A stretch of 64,000 nucleotides of DNA from Tenodera sinensis (Eukaryota > Arthropoda > Insecta > Mantodea > Mantidae): positions 140,692,538-140,756,537 of the forward strand of contig CM060961.1 of NCBI GenBank assembly GCA_030765045.1, in the 5' to 3' direction. The notes under the pieces are model-generated. The model was not told the origin of the DNA. It made no database searches and saw only the letters and a program-made list of their open reading frames with translations. Position numbers and translations under genes: made by a program. Below, piece after piece: positions 33,749-45,260 of the stretch (position 1 is the first letter of the stretch; each line of letters starts with the position of its first letter).

Positions 33749-34195
33749 CGCAACCTCGTCCCTAAGCCACATACATGTTCCGGCAGAGGCCCTCGCCTCG
33801 GAAAATATTCAGGAGCTGCCACCGCGGGACAGTGTATATAGTGTCAAAACTGTAAATAGTGTAGTGCGCTGGGACGCATATTTCTGGTGTGCCCAGTGAA
33901 GATGTGTGTGTATGTGTGTACGAGTGTGTGTGTGGGTGAATGCGTACGTGTATGTGTCTGTATATAATTTGTAAATATGTACATATGTATATATAACCCA
34001 AAGACGAAACAGACAAAAGACAAAAGAAAACTATTCTCGGTGACCTACAGATGGTCACCGTATGGGTCTTTGTATATAGCGAAAACTGTAAATATGAACA
34101 AAGTCAACTGTAAATCAATGTAAATATAGCCTGTAAGCCGGGCCCATTGTACCGGCACCAGGCCAATACTTTTAAAATAAACTAAGAACTAAGAA
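33716..34195 (+). other. LINE 3' UTR
   Basis: Contains a GT-rich stretch (33900-33960), a hairpin at 34038-34060, AATAAA-like signals, and a tail of two to three TAAGAAC-type repeats ending near 34196. Confidence 0.75.
34038..34060 (+). other. Perfect 8-bp stem-loop in the LINE 3' UTR
   Basis: CGGTGACC at 34038-34045 and GGTCACCG at 34053-34060 with a 7-base loop. Confidence 0.8.
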
Positions 34196-34199
34196 CTAC

Positions 34200-35515
34200 A
34201 CAGTAGGACATTTTATTAGACTCTTTATACACAATCTTGCCAATATAACAAATTGACAGAACTACATTTCACAAGTGAATTCCCCTAACACAAAGAAATA
34301 AAGGGATACAAGCTGTATTCATCTTGAAAGAAGATCTTCACAATATTCTCCAAGCCTAAAATGATATTGAATGAGTCTTTCGTGTTACTGTTTCAACGTT
34401 ATAAAATGATGAAATATATTTTGAGACACTGAATGCTCTATTAAATATATATCTTGAATTTTCTGTGAACAGCTGTGAACTCTTCTTTACTCTTATTGAA
34501 TGTTATATACTTTGAGACTAAGGAAGCCATAAGGCACACATTAAAATTTGCTGCCTAAATTACAACTAATTTCTTTCGTGGTAGTGTGATTTTCAGAATA
34601 ATCCGTGTTGAATATTTACGTTTTTCCGATTTGAAATCTGTCGTGTGATGTAATGTTTGAAAGTTTGTGATTCTTCCTTTTCTTCCTCTTCTTTTACAAG
34701 TGGTAGTTAGGACTTCTGAATTAATTCCTAAATGCCTCTGATATTAACATTTTAGTCCTATTTCTGGATGTTTATATAAATAATCATGTATTACTAATTT
34801 GAAATAATTTCTAGACACAATAAGTTTAATGTGGATAAGAAAGTAACATTTATTGTAATGTTTGTTTTGTATTTTTTTTTTTTCGTGAAAACGAAAAACT
34901 GCCACCAGGTTTAAGCGTTGTCAACTTGTACAACGTAAACATAACATTGAAATGGTTACAAATAGTGGTAAAAGTTACATAATTGATTAACAAGGAAAAG
35001 AATAACTCCAAACATGAATGTACATGGAACAAATAGAACATATTAGCATGAAATAGGCGTATGAATGAACAAAAGAACTACTACTTTGAAATACAGTTGT
35101 TGAGTAGCTTATACGTTTTAAAAAATCATATAAATGAGAGGACAGCTTCAAGAAGGGTGACGTATTGTAACGAAGAGCAAGCCTGCTAGCTTGAGTAACG
35201 CCAGTCGAAAACCGTATAATACCATGTTGCCTAGATAAACGGCGCTATGAGTGCAGAACTGCAGGGTACACTGAAGTGTAGTGCTCTCGATGACAACAAC
35301 ATGGCCAGTACATGTAAAACGGAGCAGCCAGTGCTTCTGTCTGGTTATGATGTGAGATTACCAAGTGCAAATCCACAAGTGCCTTGTCAGATCACTAATA
35401 CACAGTATTCGATTACAAATTTCCCAGACATTACTTCCTAATACTGATAAACTAGTTAAAGAAAAACGAAACAGGAAGTGTCTGGAGATGTCGGCGTGGT
35501 TGTGTTCTGTAAACT
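34200..35515. other. Unassigned AT-rich DNA
   Basis: No supported gene or repeat. Confidence 0.4.
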
Positions 35516-35517
35516 CA

Positions 35518-35745
35518 GCCTGCCTCGTGGCGTGATGTTAACGTGTCTGCCTCACATCCAAGAGGTTGCGAGTTTGAATCTCGCTTAGGGTAAGTTATCC
35601 ATGTAAAGCTTTTCCTGAGGTTTTTCCTTATCCTCAGAAGACAAATGTCGGGTAACTTAAATCTCTATGAATCTCGGGCTCATATGAGCATCATTTAACC
35701 CCTTACATTCATTCATTGTCCGATGTGACGCTACGTTGGAGGACT
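35518..35745 (+). mobile_element. tRNA-derived SINE (family B)
   Basis: Head with A-box-like GTGGCGTGATG and B-box-like GAGTTTGAATCTC (35570-35582). The body has TCCTGAGGTTTTTCC, AATGTCGGGTAACTTAAA and CTCGGGCTCAT. It matches the minus-strand copy at 58195-58412 over its whole length. Confidence 0.85.
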
Positions 35746-35749
35746 TTAA

Positions 35750-37100
35750 TAACAAAAAATGTAATTGCAGTGAAAATGATTGTATGTTCTGTTCTATTTA
35801 CTTTATAAACAGCAATTATTATAATTTCTCATAGCATAGATCCAGAATGGAATTCTTTATAATGTGTGACCAATTGTGTAAGTTAAACAATATTATGTTA
35901 CAATATTCAAAACGTTAGTTGTGTTCTTAACACCAAACGTGTTTACTGTCTTTCCTGTATTGCTGCATCCCGAATGGTTCACACTATTTTCTCTTTCACT
36001 ATGGTAGCAGCAGGACTGTTTTTAACTACGAGCATGTTCAACGGTGTGAGCTTACATCACACAGGCACTACCTGTCCTCCCCTATCTTATAACAATGATA
36101 AAAATTTATGTAATTCCTGTGAGGTGGAGTTAGAAACTCTTCCAGCTCTCTGTAATTTACAGAAAAATGTTTTATATTAATTTTGTTTAGTATATTTCTT
36201 TTAAAAGAATAATCTAATATTGTATGTCAGTTCAATTTTGTATGCTGGCGGGTGTGTGAGAGAGATACACATACAGAGACGAGTGTGAGAGGGAAACAGA
36301 GATAGAGCTCGCGCATGCTAGCTATATTTGAGATAAAGGGGTGAAGAAGGAAAGAGAAAGGGGGTGAGAGTGAGAGCAGCATGTGATCAGAAATCAGTAG
36401 AAGCATAGAACGCTGTGGTAAATGAGAAATTCCTGGGTAGATCTACAAGATAATCTATAGCAGCTCTTTTGTATAATTACTTTATAGCACATTTCTCTGA
36501 CAGCTTTCCAATGTTGTAGCCACTCTATGTGTTTATTACCTTGATGATGAGATACCCGCTGCAGTCTCCAGTGATAATTTAGCAATGTTGAGACCGTGAC
36601 CTCATTTTATAGATGTGATTAATCGCTAACACAGTGCTTCTGACATATCTCATGAGTTACGAGGAAGCGCAATATGTGGCCTCTGCTACAACATTTCTCT
36701 AAAAACCCATCTAATTTATGCCAAATCCAGTACAACGTTAATCTGTTTGAGCGAGAGAATAGAGAAATTCATTTTCTTCGTTGATTTACACATTTCCGCG
36801 TAGACATGAAATGAAACTACCAGCTCATTCATCCCATTGGTTGTCAGTTCACATAGGATAATTTCGAAAACGACTGGATGAATTGGCCTGGGGATTAAGC
36901 AGCTCTGAATAGAGTTTCTCTAGCTTTGATGCAGGTATGCTATTACTCGCTGGTGAACACTGCTATATTACATAGGATATAGGAACCCAAAGAAGCTTTC
37001 TACAGTTTATATTGAGACAAGTGACAATTCAGTTACTTTTTCTGTCACTTTATTTCCCTTGAATTTTAATAGCAAAAACACAGTGCTCTGTTTATCCTTA
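35750..37100. other. Unassigned DNA
   Basis: Includes a purine-rich GA/CA patch at 36250-36380. No gene recognised. Confidence 0.4.
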
Positions 37101-37642
37101 GCATAAGTTATAGTTCATCGTGATCTTGCGCCTTACAGCTGTTCTGTCCTCTCGCAACCTTGACTACGGTCCGCAGTTCTACTACTCTCTCTCTAACAAA
37201 GAGCTGCTTCCGACGATGTACGCACTAAACCTGCTTCACACAACTGACGCGACGGTTAAATGTCGAAAGCTATCTCTCGAACTCTCTCAACTCTCAACAC
37301 TCACTGTGCACAACAAACACTTCAAAACTAACTCACTCAATATTCAACTCTGAAAAACTGCTGTAACACTGGCTCGCTCACTTGCTTTCATAGTCCAGGC
37401 CAATTGCCGGCGCAATATCTGGAAAATACATGTTTCTCAACTCTTCGTAAATAAGCCAGCAGTCGAAAGTTTCTCGAACAGTGTGGAATCGCTTTGTCCT
37501 GCCGCACGCATACTGGTGTTTATTCTGACCGCTCCATTGTCGTTGGGTTTCGTACTTACAAGCAGTGGTGTGAGGTTGACCTTGAGCGTCTCTTTGACGG
37601 GCGGGCCCCTGGCGTGACAATACATAGCATCGCTGTTACCGG
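37100..37642. other. GC-richer unassigned block
   Basis: Cytosine- and CTC-rich, with open frames on both strands but no recognised domain. It abuts the SINE body that follows and may be part of an unknown transposon. Confidence 0.35.
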
Positions 37643-37925
37643 CGTGGCGATCTCCTCCCGCCGGAAGACTTGGTCCGGGATGCACTCTTCCTCGTTAGGT
37701 TCCTGAGAGACCAATTTAGGAGCTACTTGATAGAAAAGTAGTGGTCCCTATCAAGAACATCGCCTACCCAGGCGGGAGCGACCGGGGCGCTGACCATGTC
37801 CCACCTCCAGCACTGCATCTCACTAATGGTGCCTGTGGCGGGCAGAGGTGGAAGACGCAGCTGCCGGGCGGTAGGCCTTGGCCCGGATGGACTGTTGTGC
37901 CATGGGCTTACGTTACGTTACGTTA
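37643..37925 (+). mobile_element. SINE family A-like body without tRNA head
   Basis: Aligns with the body of the SINE at 12490-12720: GGAAGACTTGGTCCGGGATGC, CTCGTTAGGTTCCTGA, CCAATTTAGGAGCTACTTGAT, then GGCGCTGACCATG and a GC-rich end. The tail is (ACGTT)3 at 37911-37925. The tRNA-like head is missing or replaced. Confidence 0.7.
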
Positions 37926-37929
37926 GCCC

Positions 37930-38500
37930 CCTATATCAAATTAATATGTACAGGTAGGTCTCTTGGTACCAGAGTGCAGGTTTTATTGCTATTTTACTGA
38001 GGTAAATAAGCACTAACACAGTGCTGTCCTACCAAATCGTCCTATAATGGCATAATGCAGTGTGCATAGAGTCAAACGTTTATGATAGCCCCAACATCCA
38101 CATCTTTGGCTGTCGGCTAACAGTAATATTGACATAACAATCATCATCCTTTTTACCTATCTCAAAACTGAAGATATCCTTTCATGTCAGTCACTTGGTT
38201 TAGATATGTTTAAAGTTATTGCTGCTGTTTTGAAGTAGGCAGCTTTATGCAAAAGCTTGAAATAGAGTATTTACAAAGGGGATTTCACACTGAGGCAAAT
38301 GTCGAGGCTGTTATATATCAGACCCCGAAGGAAGGAAAGTAGTGGGTCTGCGGAACCTGGTAATGCGAATAAGCGTGAAGGTCCCTAAATTGTGCTGGAA
38401 ATTATTCATCTCGACACCAGGGTTCGCCAAGCAGCCACCGGTCAGACGATTAGAGCGCCGCCCATCCATGTAGAACAGTAGTTAAAGTTCGCAAACTTCT
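37930..38500. other. Unassigned DNA
   Basis: No recognised feature. Confidence 0.4.
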
Positions 38501-38509
38501 CACACAGCA

Positions 38510-38632
38510 GCACTTGAAATGAAATTAAGGGACGGGAATGAAGGTTCAGGAAGCTTGGCCGCAGAAATCAAACCTGCGCCCTATCAAATGCGAGCCTTAC
38601 ACTACCGCGGAGGCATCCCGCTCGCTGGACGA
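38510..38632 (-). mobile_element. tRNA-like SINE head (family F), minus strand
   Basis: Read on the minus strand: A-box-like CTCCGCGGTAGTGTAAGG, then GCAGGTTTGATTTCTGC as B box (38561-38577). No other copy was found in the window, so a decayed tRNA pseudogene is also possible. Confidence 0.55.
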
Positions 38633-38659
38633 TGTCGTATTCTTTCCATGATATTCAAT

Positions 38660-39055
38660 TTAAACTCACTTGTAATTTTTCTGTTTTTCTTTTCTTCCAC
38701 CATCTTACATGTTCTAAAAATACTTTGTATTTTGCTTACAGGCAGGTGATAAACTTTATGCTCTGATTAGTCGACTGCGATCGCACAATACAACAAGAGC
38801 TCCTCCTAAGTTGCGGGAATCCCACGTCACCTCATAGGTGAGTAGAAATTCATATTGTTATTTACCTCTGCATACGTATATTAAATGATAACTTTTCGTA
38901 CACTCAGTACTTTATAGTTATGCTAGTAAACATGATAATAACATGATCTGAAACATGGTAAGGACCTTAATCAATGGTAGGCCTTACATAATTGATACAT
39001 TGTTCTTTTTAATCTTCTGTCTCTTCGAGCTGCTGGCACGTGTTGAGGAATCGTG
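38660..39055. other. Unassigned DNA
   Basis: No recognised feature. Confidence 0.4.
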
Positions 39056-39059
39056 TTGA

Positions 39060-39337
39060 GTATTGAATTAGAGTGGTTGGTGAACTTGTTGTAAAGGCTG
39101 CTATAGCAGTCCAGAAGGACAGTCTTGAAGGAAACGGTTTTGAAGAGTCGCTCTTTTTATCTTAGAATCAGATGAAGAACCCCAAATGCCACACCCATGT
39201 GTCGATATAGGTCGAGCCAAGGAGAGGTATATCATTTTTCTGTACTGTAGTTTGAGAAGTGATTTTTCTTGAATTAGATACTGTAATTGGCGAACTCTTT
39301 TTCTAATTCTACTTGCCACACCAGTTATGTGTGGTTT
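39060..39337 (-). pseudogene. LINE RT C-terminal fragment
   Basis: A 72-codon minus frame reads LIQEKSLLKLQYRKMIYLSL then ARPISTHGCGIWGSSSD and LQNRFLQ. This is the thumb region of Jockey/CR1-type RTs (lysine-rich helix, LxRPxLxYGxxxWG, LQNRxLR). It is a short orphan fragment. Confidence 0.65.
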
Positions 39338-39357
39338 CTATCATTTTTTTTTTATTT

Positions 39358-39478
39358 TTACTAACGAGGCTGAGTGCACCCCGGATCAGGTCTCCCAAAG
39401 GGAAAAAATCCCCAAGCTGGTACCGGGAATCGAAACCGGGTCTCCCGCTTGGTAAGCACCAGTGTTAAAAAGACGACC
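39358..39478 (-). mobile_element. SINE family A, head only, with A-rich end
   Basis: Read on the minus strand: CTTACCAAGCGGGAGACCC, B box GGTTTCGATTCCC, GGTACCAGCTTGGGGA and GTGCACTCAGCCTCGTTAG, then an A-rich run (39338-39357 on the plus strand as T). The copy lacks the family's 3' half. Confidence 0.8.
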
Positions 39479-39530
39479 ATATAGAAAGTATATATACACC
39501 GGTTGGCAGATACTGCTTCGGCCATACTTT

Positions 39531-39701
39531 TTTTTTTTTTTTTTTTATGTCACCTTTTTTTTTATTTTTTTTTCTTATTTATTTTTTTTTTGTATTTTTT
39601 TTTAATTTTTTTTTGTAGGCGGAGTTTTTTTTTTGTTTTTTTTTTAACTTGTTTTCTTCAGCTTGTTTTTTTTTTTACCTAAGCGAGATTCTAACTCGCG
39701 A

Positions 39702-39738
<37 letters not shown>

Positions 39739-39880
39739 GAAAACCTTAACTTTAAGTTTAACCTGTTATTTTTTTTTAGGTAACACATGGTATTTATTTT
39801 CATAACAGATACTCAAAGTTAGCTTTTTTTTATTTTTTATTTTATTTTTTTTAATTTTTTTTTTTTTTTTTTTTGTTATA
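39531..39880. repeat. T-run low-complexity tract
   Basis: Many runs of 8-20 T broken by short unique pieces. The run at 39855-39874 is probably the poly(A) tail of the minus-strand LINE that follows. Confidence 0.85.
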
Positions 39881-40982
39881 TATATGTATATATTATTTTG
39901 ATTATAGTTGCATTGTCGTATTTAAAGTGCAAGGCGTGTTATGTACGGCTGCATTGATTTGCTAAGACCAGAAGTTATCAGTTGCCAGCGTGCCTGTCTC
40001 AGAAAACTGACCCAATCCTTCCTCTGCGCCACTGGGCCATTATTCTGTTTAAGGATCCAGTTCATTGTTCCCATTACCAGCCAAACTACACAGCGTTGGA
40101 GTGCAGTATTCTGAAAATGAAATTCCAAACGCTGGAGCTTCTCAAGGCATGGTGGAGCTTGCGGTGGGCACCATTTGGCGACGTAGGTCCTGAGCTCTAC
40201 CCAGATGACTTCAACCTGCTTACAGGAAGCGATCCGGTGGTCCAGTGTGTCGACGGCGGCACAAGATGGACATTGGTTTGACTGTGCCCTTCCATGTCGC
40301 CAGAGTTTATCCGCTGTCGGTATAGTCTCATTTAATACTTCATAGGTGGTTTCCTGCCAATCACTGGGCACATGTTTACATAATAAATTCTGCCAGATCA
40401 CTTTCCACTCCCTGGTATATTTCTCTGCCACTCTGGGCACCAGATGAACTGTCGTGAGCATACGGTAGTGGTTCCGGGTGCATTCGAAGGCCGTAATGTC
40501 ATCGTTGTTGTCCAGAATTCGTTTTAGGTGAAGGACAGTGGGTTTAAATCCGTTGAGTGCCACCTGAGTGTTATGCAGCTGTTCCTTCCAGAAATTTTGG
40601 TCAATGGATGAGCCAGATCCGCGCAATGATTGTGTGGCGGTTTTCCCCAATAAGGCCATGCATTTCTTGGCAATGTCCACTAAGCCGCAACCACCTTTGG
40701 ACGGAGGCAAACGTAGTTGAGACCGGCTCACCTTATATGCTTTTCCAGTCCACAAAAAGTAACCAAGGAGTTGTTCCAATTTCTGTGCGTCACGTTTTGC
40801 AATCGGCAGAATCTGTGCCACATACCAAATTTTGCTTAGACCATAAGTATGCAGGTACCAGATGCGTTGTAGCAAATTCAGGTTCCGGATCCTCTCCATG
40901 GATAAGGAATGGCGTAAACTATTAATTTTTTCCCTCCAGTTAACTGCAATCGTATCTTCTATATTTGCCATAAAGCATATTC

Positions 40983-40993
40983 CAAGTATCCTT
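40983..40993. repeat. Target-site duplication CAAGTATCCTT, left copy
   Basis: Exact 11-bp repeat of 41236-41246, flanking the SINE. Confidence 0.93.
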
Positions 40994-41235
40994 CGGCGGC
41001 GCCGTGGCCGAGCGGTTAGCGCGCTCGCCTACCACCTAGGCGGCCCGGGTTCGATCCCAGGGACCCGCATGTGGTATTCGTGGTGGACGAAGCGGCGTCA
41101 GGGCGGGTTTTCTCCGGGTGCTCCGGTTTCCCCCGCCATCTCATTCCACCGGTGCTCCATCTTCATTCCATGTATCATCAGTGTCACCGCCTGCGGTGCC
41201 GTAGTAGTAAAAGCGGGCGTTAAACACTACAACAA
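40994..41235 (+). mobile_element. tRNA-derived SINE (family E) inside LINE ORF2
   Basis: The head resembles a class II (Ser/Leu-like) tRNA: A box TGGCCGAGCGG near 41004-41014, stem pair CGCTCGCC/GGCGG, B box GGTTCGATCCC near 41048-41058. The body is 160 bp and the tail is an ACA repeat. With its 11-bp TSD it is a clean, recent insertion, oriented opposite to the LINE. Confidence 0.95.
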
Positions 41236-43540
41236 CAAGTATCCTTGTAGTAGTCACACATTGCATCCCCAAGGTCTGTGGCGATTCCGGCCAATTTCCT
41301 AATATTAGGATCTCCGATTTCTCAGCATTTAACACTGCACCGGACATCGTTGTGTACTGCTCCAATCCCTGTTGCATGGTCGTCATGTCTTCATTATCTG
41401 CAGCCACCACAGTCACATCATCAGCATAGGCTGTAAGTGTGAACCGTTCATTGTATACACTGACTCCTCGCATGGTTTGTTGCAACCTCTGGAGTAAAGG
41501 ATTCAATGCCAATGAAAACAATCCCATTGATAGCGGGCAGCCTTGACGTACTGATCGTTGTATTCGTACCGGCCTGGAAAACCATCCGTTCCATAAGACT
41601 CGAGACTGTGCCGTGCCGTAGAGTCCCTGAATAAGGTTGATTACCGGCACTGGAAATTTCGCAGCCGTTAAGCAGTTCCACAGATACGAATGGCGCACTC
41701 TATCAAAAGCCTGTTGAAAGTCGAGATTGATCAAAGCCACCGCTTTATTTTCTCTGCGTAGATGGATCAGCGTGTCACGCAGTTCCGCCAATGTGTCAAT
41801 AATGTTCTTTTTCGATATTGCCGCTTGGTTACAATGCATGATTTCTGCATATGCTCCTTTTAATCGGTTAGCCAGAACTTTCGCAAATAACTTATAATCG
41901 GCGTTTAGCAGCATTATTGGACGATAGTCCTTCATGGTGGCGGTTTTCTGTTTCTTCGGCACCAGGGTGATAACACTATCCGCGAAGGTTGCGGGAAACA
42001 CTGCTGTCTCCCACAGTTCCGCATATACTTCCATCACTTCGTTCTTGATTATTGGCCAGAACTTTCTATAGAATTCATAGGTGAGCCCATCAGGACCTAG
42101 TGATGTGTGTCGACTGGCTTGTTCAATGGCGACCAACACCTCCCGCTCCGTGATAGGGCTGGTAAGTATTTTTGCGGATTCCTGGGTGATGCCGGTGTCA
42201 AACAGTTCATGTTCCATACGCCTATAAGGGGTGTCTGCTTCTGGCGCTTCTTGAAATAAAGCCTGAAAGTGATCCGCTATAAGCTGGAGCTGGGCGCGCG
42301 TTCCAACATGGGCAGTTCCAGTGTGCGCGTCCCGTATTGTTTGAGGATATCTTCCATGTCCCTTCTGCCGCTCCTTTGCGAAATAATAAAATGAGTTCTG
42401 TTCCGCTTCATGCATGGATTTCACTTTGGCTCGAACTTTAGGTCCTTCCAACTGGTGTAAGTGTTTTAATTTGATGATTTCTTTTACTTTTTTTATCTCC
42501 GTCTGCACCTCATAGCCCTCCCTTTGCTTCAGATGCAGCCCCCACAGCGCCTCATTGTAAAAATGTAGTAGCTGCTTCTTGGCCTGTGCCCTCACAATAC
42601 CCATGGATTTAAATAGGGAGCGAATCGCTGGTTTTGCCGTATTCACCCACCAAAAACTCTTCCGAGTTGAACTTCTAAAGGCCGACTGTAACTGAAGCCA
42701 TTTGATTTGAAATTGTTCCCTAATGTCTGTGTCCTCCAGCATAGAATTATTGAGTTTCCAGTAGCCACGGCCGGCCGTCTCAAGCCTTATTTCATTTATT
42801 TGCAATTGACATAGCACTGCATGATGGTCACTAAAAACCACCGGAATGACCCAAATTCGATGGACATTTGGAGCCATTCCGGGAGATAGATACTGTCGGT
42901 CGATGCGTGAGGCAGAAGTGTTGCGGGTGAAAGTGAATTCCACTTCGTTCCCATGCTTGATCTCCCATGCGTCAAGCAGTTGCAGCTGTGACACTAGGTG
43001 TTGTAGCATGATGCTAAAATTCGTAGCACCTTTTTGGTCCTTCGCCTGCAACGTGCAATTGAAGTCGCCTGCTAGCAGAAGTTCCTTGCCTTGTCGCAAA
43101 TGCGGGGTTACCTCGGTTTGGAAGAAACGCTCTCTCGCTTGTCTATTCTGTGACCCAGCTGGAGCATATATGTTAACCAGGACGGTCTCTTCCAAAGTAG
43201 CGGAGAGGACCCGTCCGTCGGGATCCATCTGAAAATTCTGCAGGGGAAGTCCCTTCCTGTACACTATTGCCGTTCCTCTGCCGTTCAAACCTAGGTTAAC
43301 TTTATAGTCGTAATTGTAAAGAGCATCCAAGTTGTAAGTATTTACTTCTTGGAGAAAGCATATGTCAATGTTGTTCACCTGGAGGAAACTATTGAGCAGT
43401 TTTTGGGTTACTAGATTTCTGCACCCATTCACATTCACTGTTGCCACCGTTCGTAGATAGATCATTATGAAAGCGACTGTCGCAAAGATAGTGTAACTCG
43501 GGCGTCTACGTCCTTGGCCTCGTGCATTGCTGCTAGTGTG

Positions 43541-45067
43541 CTACTGTTCGGTCTCTGGATGTCTAGCTGGGGTTATCTGTGCCGGAGGGTTTCCCTTAAG
43601 CCTTGGGTCACATAAGGACACCTGGGGCTTCCGTGTCACCTGAAGTAGGATCGGCGACTCCGCTTCTGTGGCCCTCGCATCAGGTTGAGAGGGATGAGAT
43701 CCACCAGCCATCTCTGCACGCCGATAAATTGCGACTGCTTCAGCTGACCGTGGTTGGTCCTCTTGGGATCTGTGTGGCCGTTCGAGTACTTGCGGTCGAG
43801 AGTCACTCGCAGATGGTCGTGCCGCTACGGTGGTGCCGGGGGTGTCCTCCCGGTAATGGGAGTCTGCTCCTATCTCCACCGCTGGGCACCTCACACTTTG
43901 TTGTAACTGTGCTGCTTCGTAATCACTCTGGGGGTTGTTTCCCGCGTCCCTCCTTGCAGGTTGAACCTCACAGGTGTTCCTGTCACCTCCCTCCTCCAGG
44001 ATACTGCTGCCAATCAATGCTGAGGCAGGCTCTTGCGTCAGTACTCCAGCCGTATCTGCTGTGTCTGTGGACGGGACTTGCAATAGACGTGCCTCCTCAT
44101 GGGCTTCTTCCACAACTTCCTCCAGCTCCATTTGGTTATTCCAGGATGGTTCTTCCTTCTGGGCTTTGCTTGTCTTCGCCCGCTTGGCCCGTTTCTTCTC
44201 GGTCGGGCGTTTCTCTTCTGCTGCAGCTGTCTCCGTTACAAGTGAACCCACCTCGGGTGGTATTATCTCCTCCGGATTGGCCAGATGTACTCGTTTGCCT
44301 GTGGTATCTCGAACTATGGAGGCATACTCCCTTTGCGGTGCAGACCTTGCTGCTTCCTGTTGACTGTCATTCACCAGGGACGTTTGCCTGTTTTCATCCG
44401 TAGGATGCGCTCACTCACTCTGCGTGTCCACTACCACCTTCGTCGGTTCTGTTTCGTTTCTCCGTCCAGTCGCCACTGGGCGTGTTGCGGTCGGACGGTG
44501 GGGGCAAAATTCCTTTAGATGTGCCGTGCTACTGCAGACGTAGCAGGATCTGGGTTGGCCGGCGTAGGACACCGATAATCTGTAGCTGCCAATGATGATA
44601 AAACTAGGGATGTTCGTCTTCAGTTGCATCTTTACCGCTCGTACCCCATTAAACACCGGGACGCGATATTGTCGGCTCCATTGTTCCTTCCGGACGTCAT
44701 ATACCGTTCCGTAACGCTGCAACGCTGCTTTTAAGACCTCTGCCGGGAGCTCTGGGGGTACATCAAACACTCGGACATTGACAGCATTACCGGTCACGTG
44801 TTCGATAAGCACTTTAGTCATCTCACCATTCATGTATGTGAAAGGTGTTTCCGCCGAGAAGGTATTGAGGGTTTTCTCCAGCAAGAGTGCTGATATTAAT
44901 TTAACATAAATTGCCCGTTCACTTGCAATTAACTGTATTGTATCCACTTGTTCCGCATTTAACCGTAATGTATCTGCTATGAAATCATGCACTTCATATG
45001 CCGACGGTCGCGTTGCACTTAAAGCAAACTTGATCCTGAGGGTATTTTTCCTCGCGTACATTTCCAT
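43541..45067 (-). pseudogene. L1/Tx1-like ORF1, one in-frame stop
   Basis: The first section (45067-44411, 218 aa) starts MEMYARKNTLRIKF, has an RRM-like alpha/beta region (about 90-170, NVRVFDVPPELPAEVLKAAL) and a CCHC knuckle (C175, C178, H183, C188). A TGA at 44413-44411 stops it. The same frame then runs open to 43541 (289 more codons), an acidic, Lys/Glu-rich and Pro/Ser-rich tail with a KKRAKRAK basic stretch. Total length would be about 508 codons. ORF1 proteins bind the LINE RNA. It could be a simple nonsense mutation or a readthrough site; mutation is more likely. Confidence 0.85.
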
Positions 45068-45260
45068 TTCTTTTCACTGTTAAATTTAGCTGAAATACTC
45101 ACTTTAAATTGCTACACTTGGTGATCGATAATATCACTCACAGTGTTGTATTTGTCTTTCTTGCGCTCACTCACTATCAGGCCACACACGCAGTAGACAA
45201 AACAACCGGTTCTCCTGGTACGTCCGCTCTGTCCCAGCGCACTGGCTTGACTGTATCATA
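45068..45260 (-). other. Probable 5' UTR of the minus-strand LINE
   Basis: Sequence upstream of ORF1 on the minus strand. The 5' boundary is not defined. Confidence 0.4.

Larger units (their letters stand above)
28659..34195 (+). mobile_element. Jockey-superfamily LINE, apparently full length
   Basis: The order is repeated 5' UTR units, ORF1 (583 aa), ORF2 (893 aa), a structured 3' UTR and a short TAAGAAC-type tail (34176-34196). Both ORFs are free of stops, which no other element here shows. It lacks RNase H, as Jockey elements do. I could not find a target duplication; the start may lie somewhat upstream of 28659. Confidence 0.9.
39922..43465 (-). pseudogene. L1/Tx1-like ORF2 (EN-RT), interrupted by a SINE
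   Basis: The 5' part (43465-41247) is open. Endonuclease: N13, E40 (LQEVN), GDFN at 133-136, SDHH at 212-215. RT: GPDG 457-460, YRPIML, LDFQQAFD (581-588), QGCPLS (641-646), YADD (680-683). The 3' part (40993-39922) has GGCGLVDI and a Cys/His motif C-x2-C-x7-H-x4-C (QCPSCAAVDTLDHRIASC) like the zf-RVT end of such proteins. The SINE plus one target copy is 253 bases; without them 3291 bases remain, exactly 1097 codons including the stop. So ORF2 was intact at about 1096 residues when the SINE landed. The protein would nick target DNA and reverse transcribe; this copy cannot. Confidence 0.92.
39855..45260 (-). mobile_element. L1/Tx1-like LINE, split by a SINE
   Basis: The minus strand carries 5' UTR (about 45068-45260), ORF1 (45067-43541), ORF2 (43465-39922) and a short 3' end with poly(A). 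Pol motifs (SLGPDGLTYEFY, YRPIMLLNADYKLFAK, RQGCPLS) and a poly(A) end point to the L1/Tx1 group. The only coding lesions I see are one stop in ORF1 and one SINE in ORF2. Confidence 0.88.

Noticed and set aside
40996..41066. Possible functional Ser/Leu-type tRNA gene
   Set aside because: The tRNA-like head continues into a SINE body and tail with a TSD, so it is part of a retroposon.
43603..44403. 266-aa plus-strand frame opposite LINE ORF1
   Set aside because: Antisense shadow of the minus-strand ORF1 tail, with no domain of its own.
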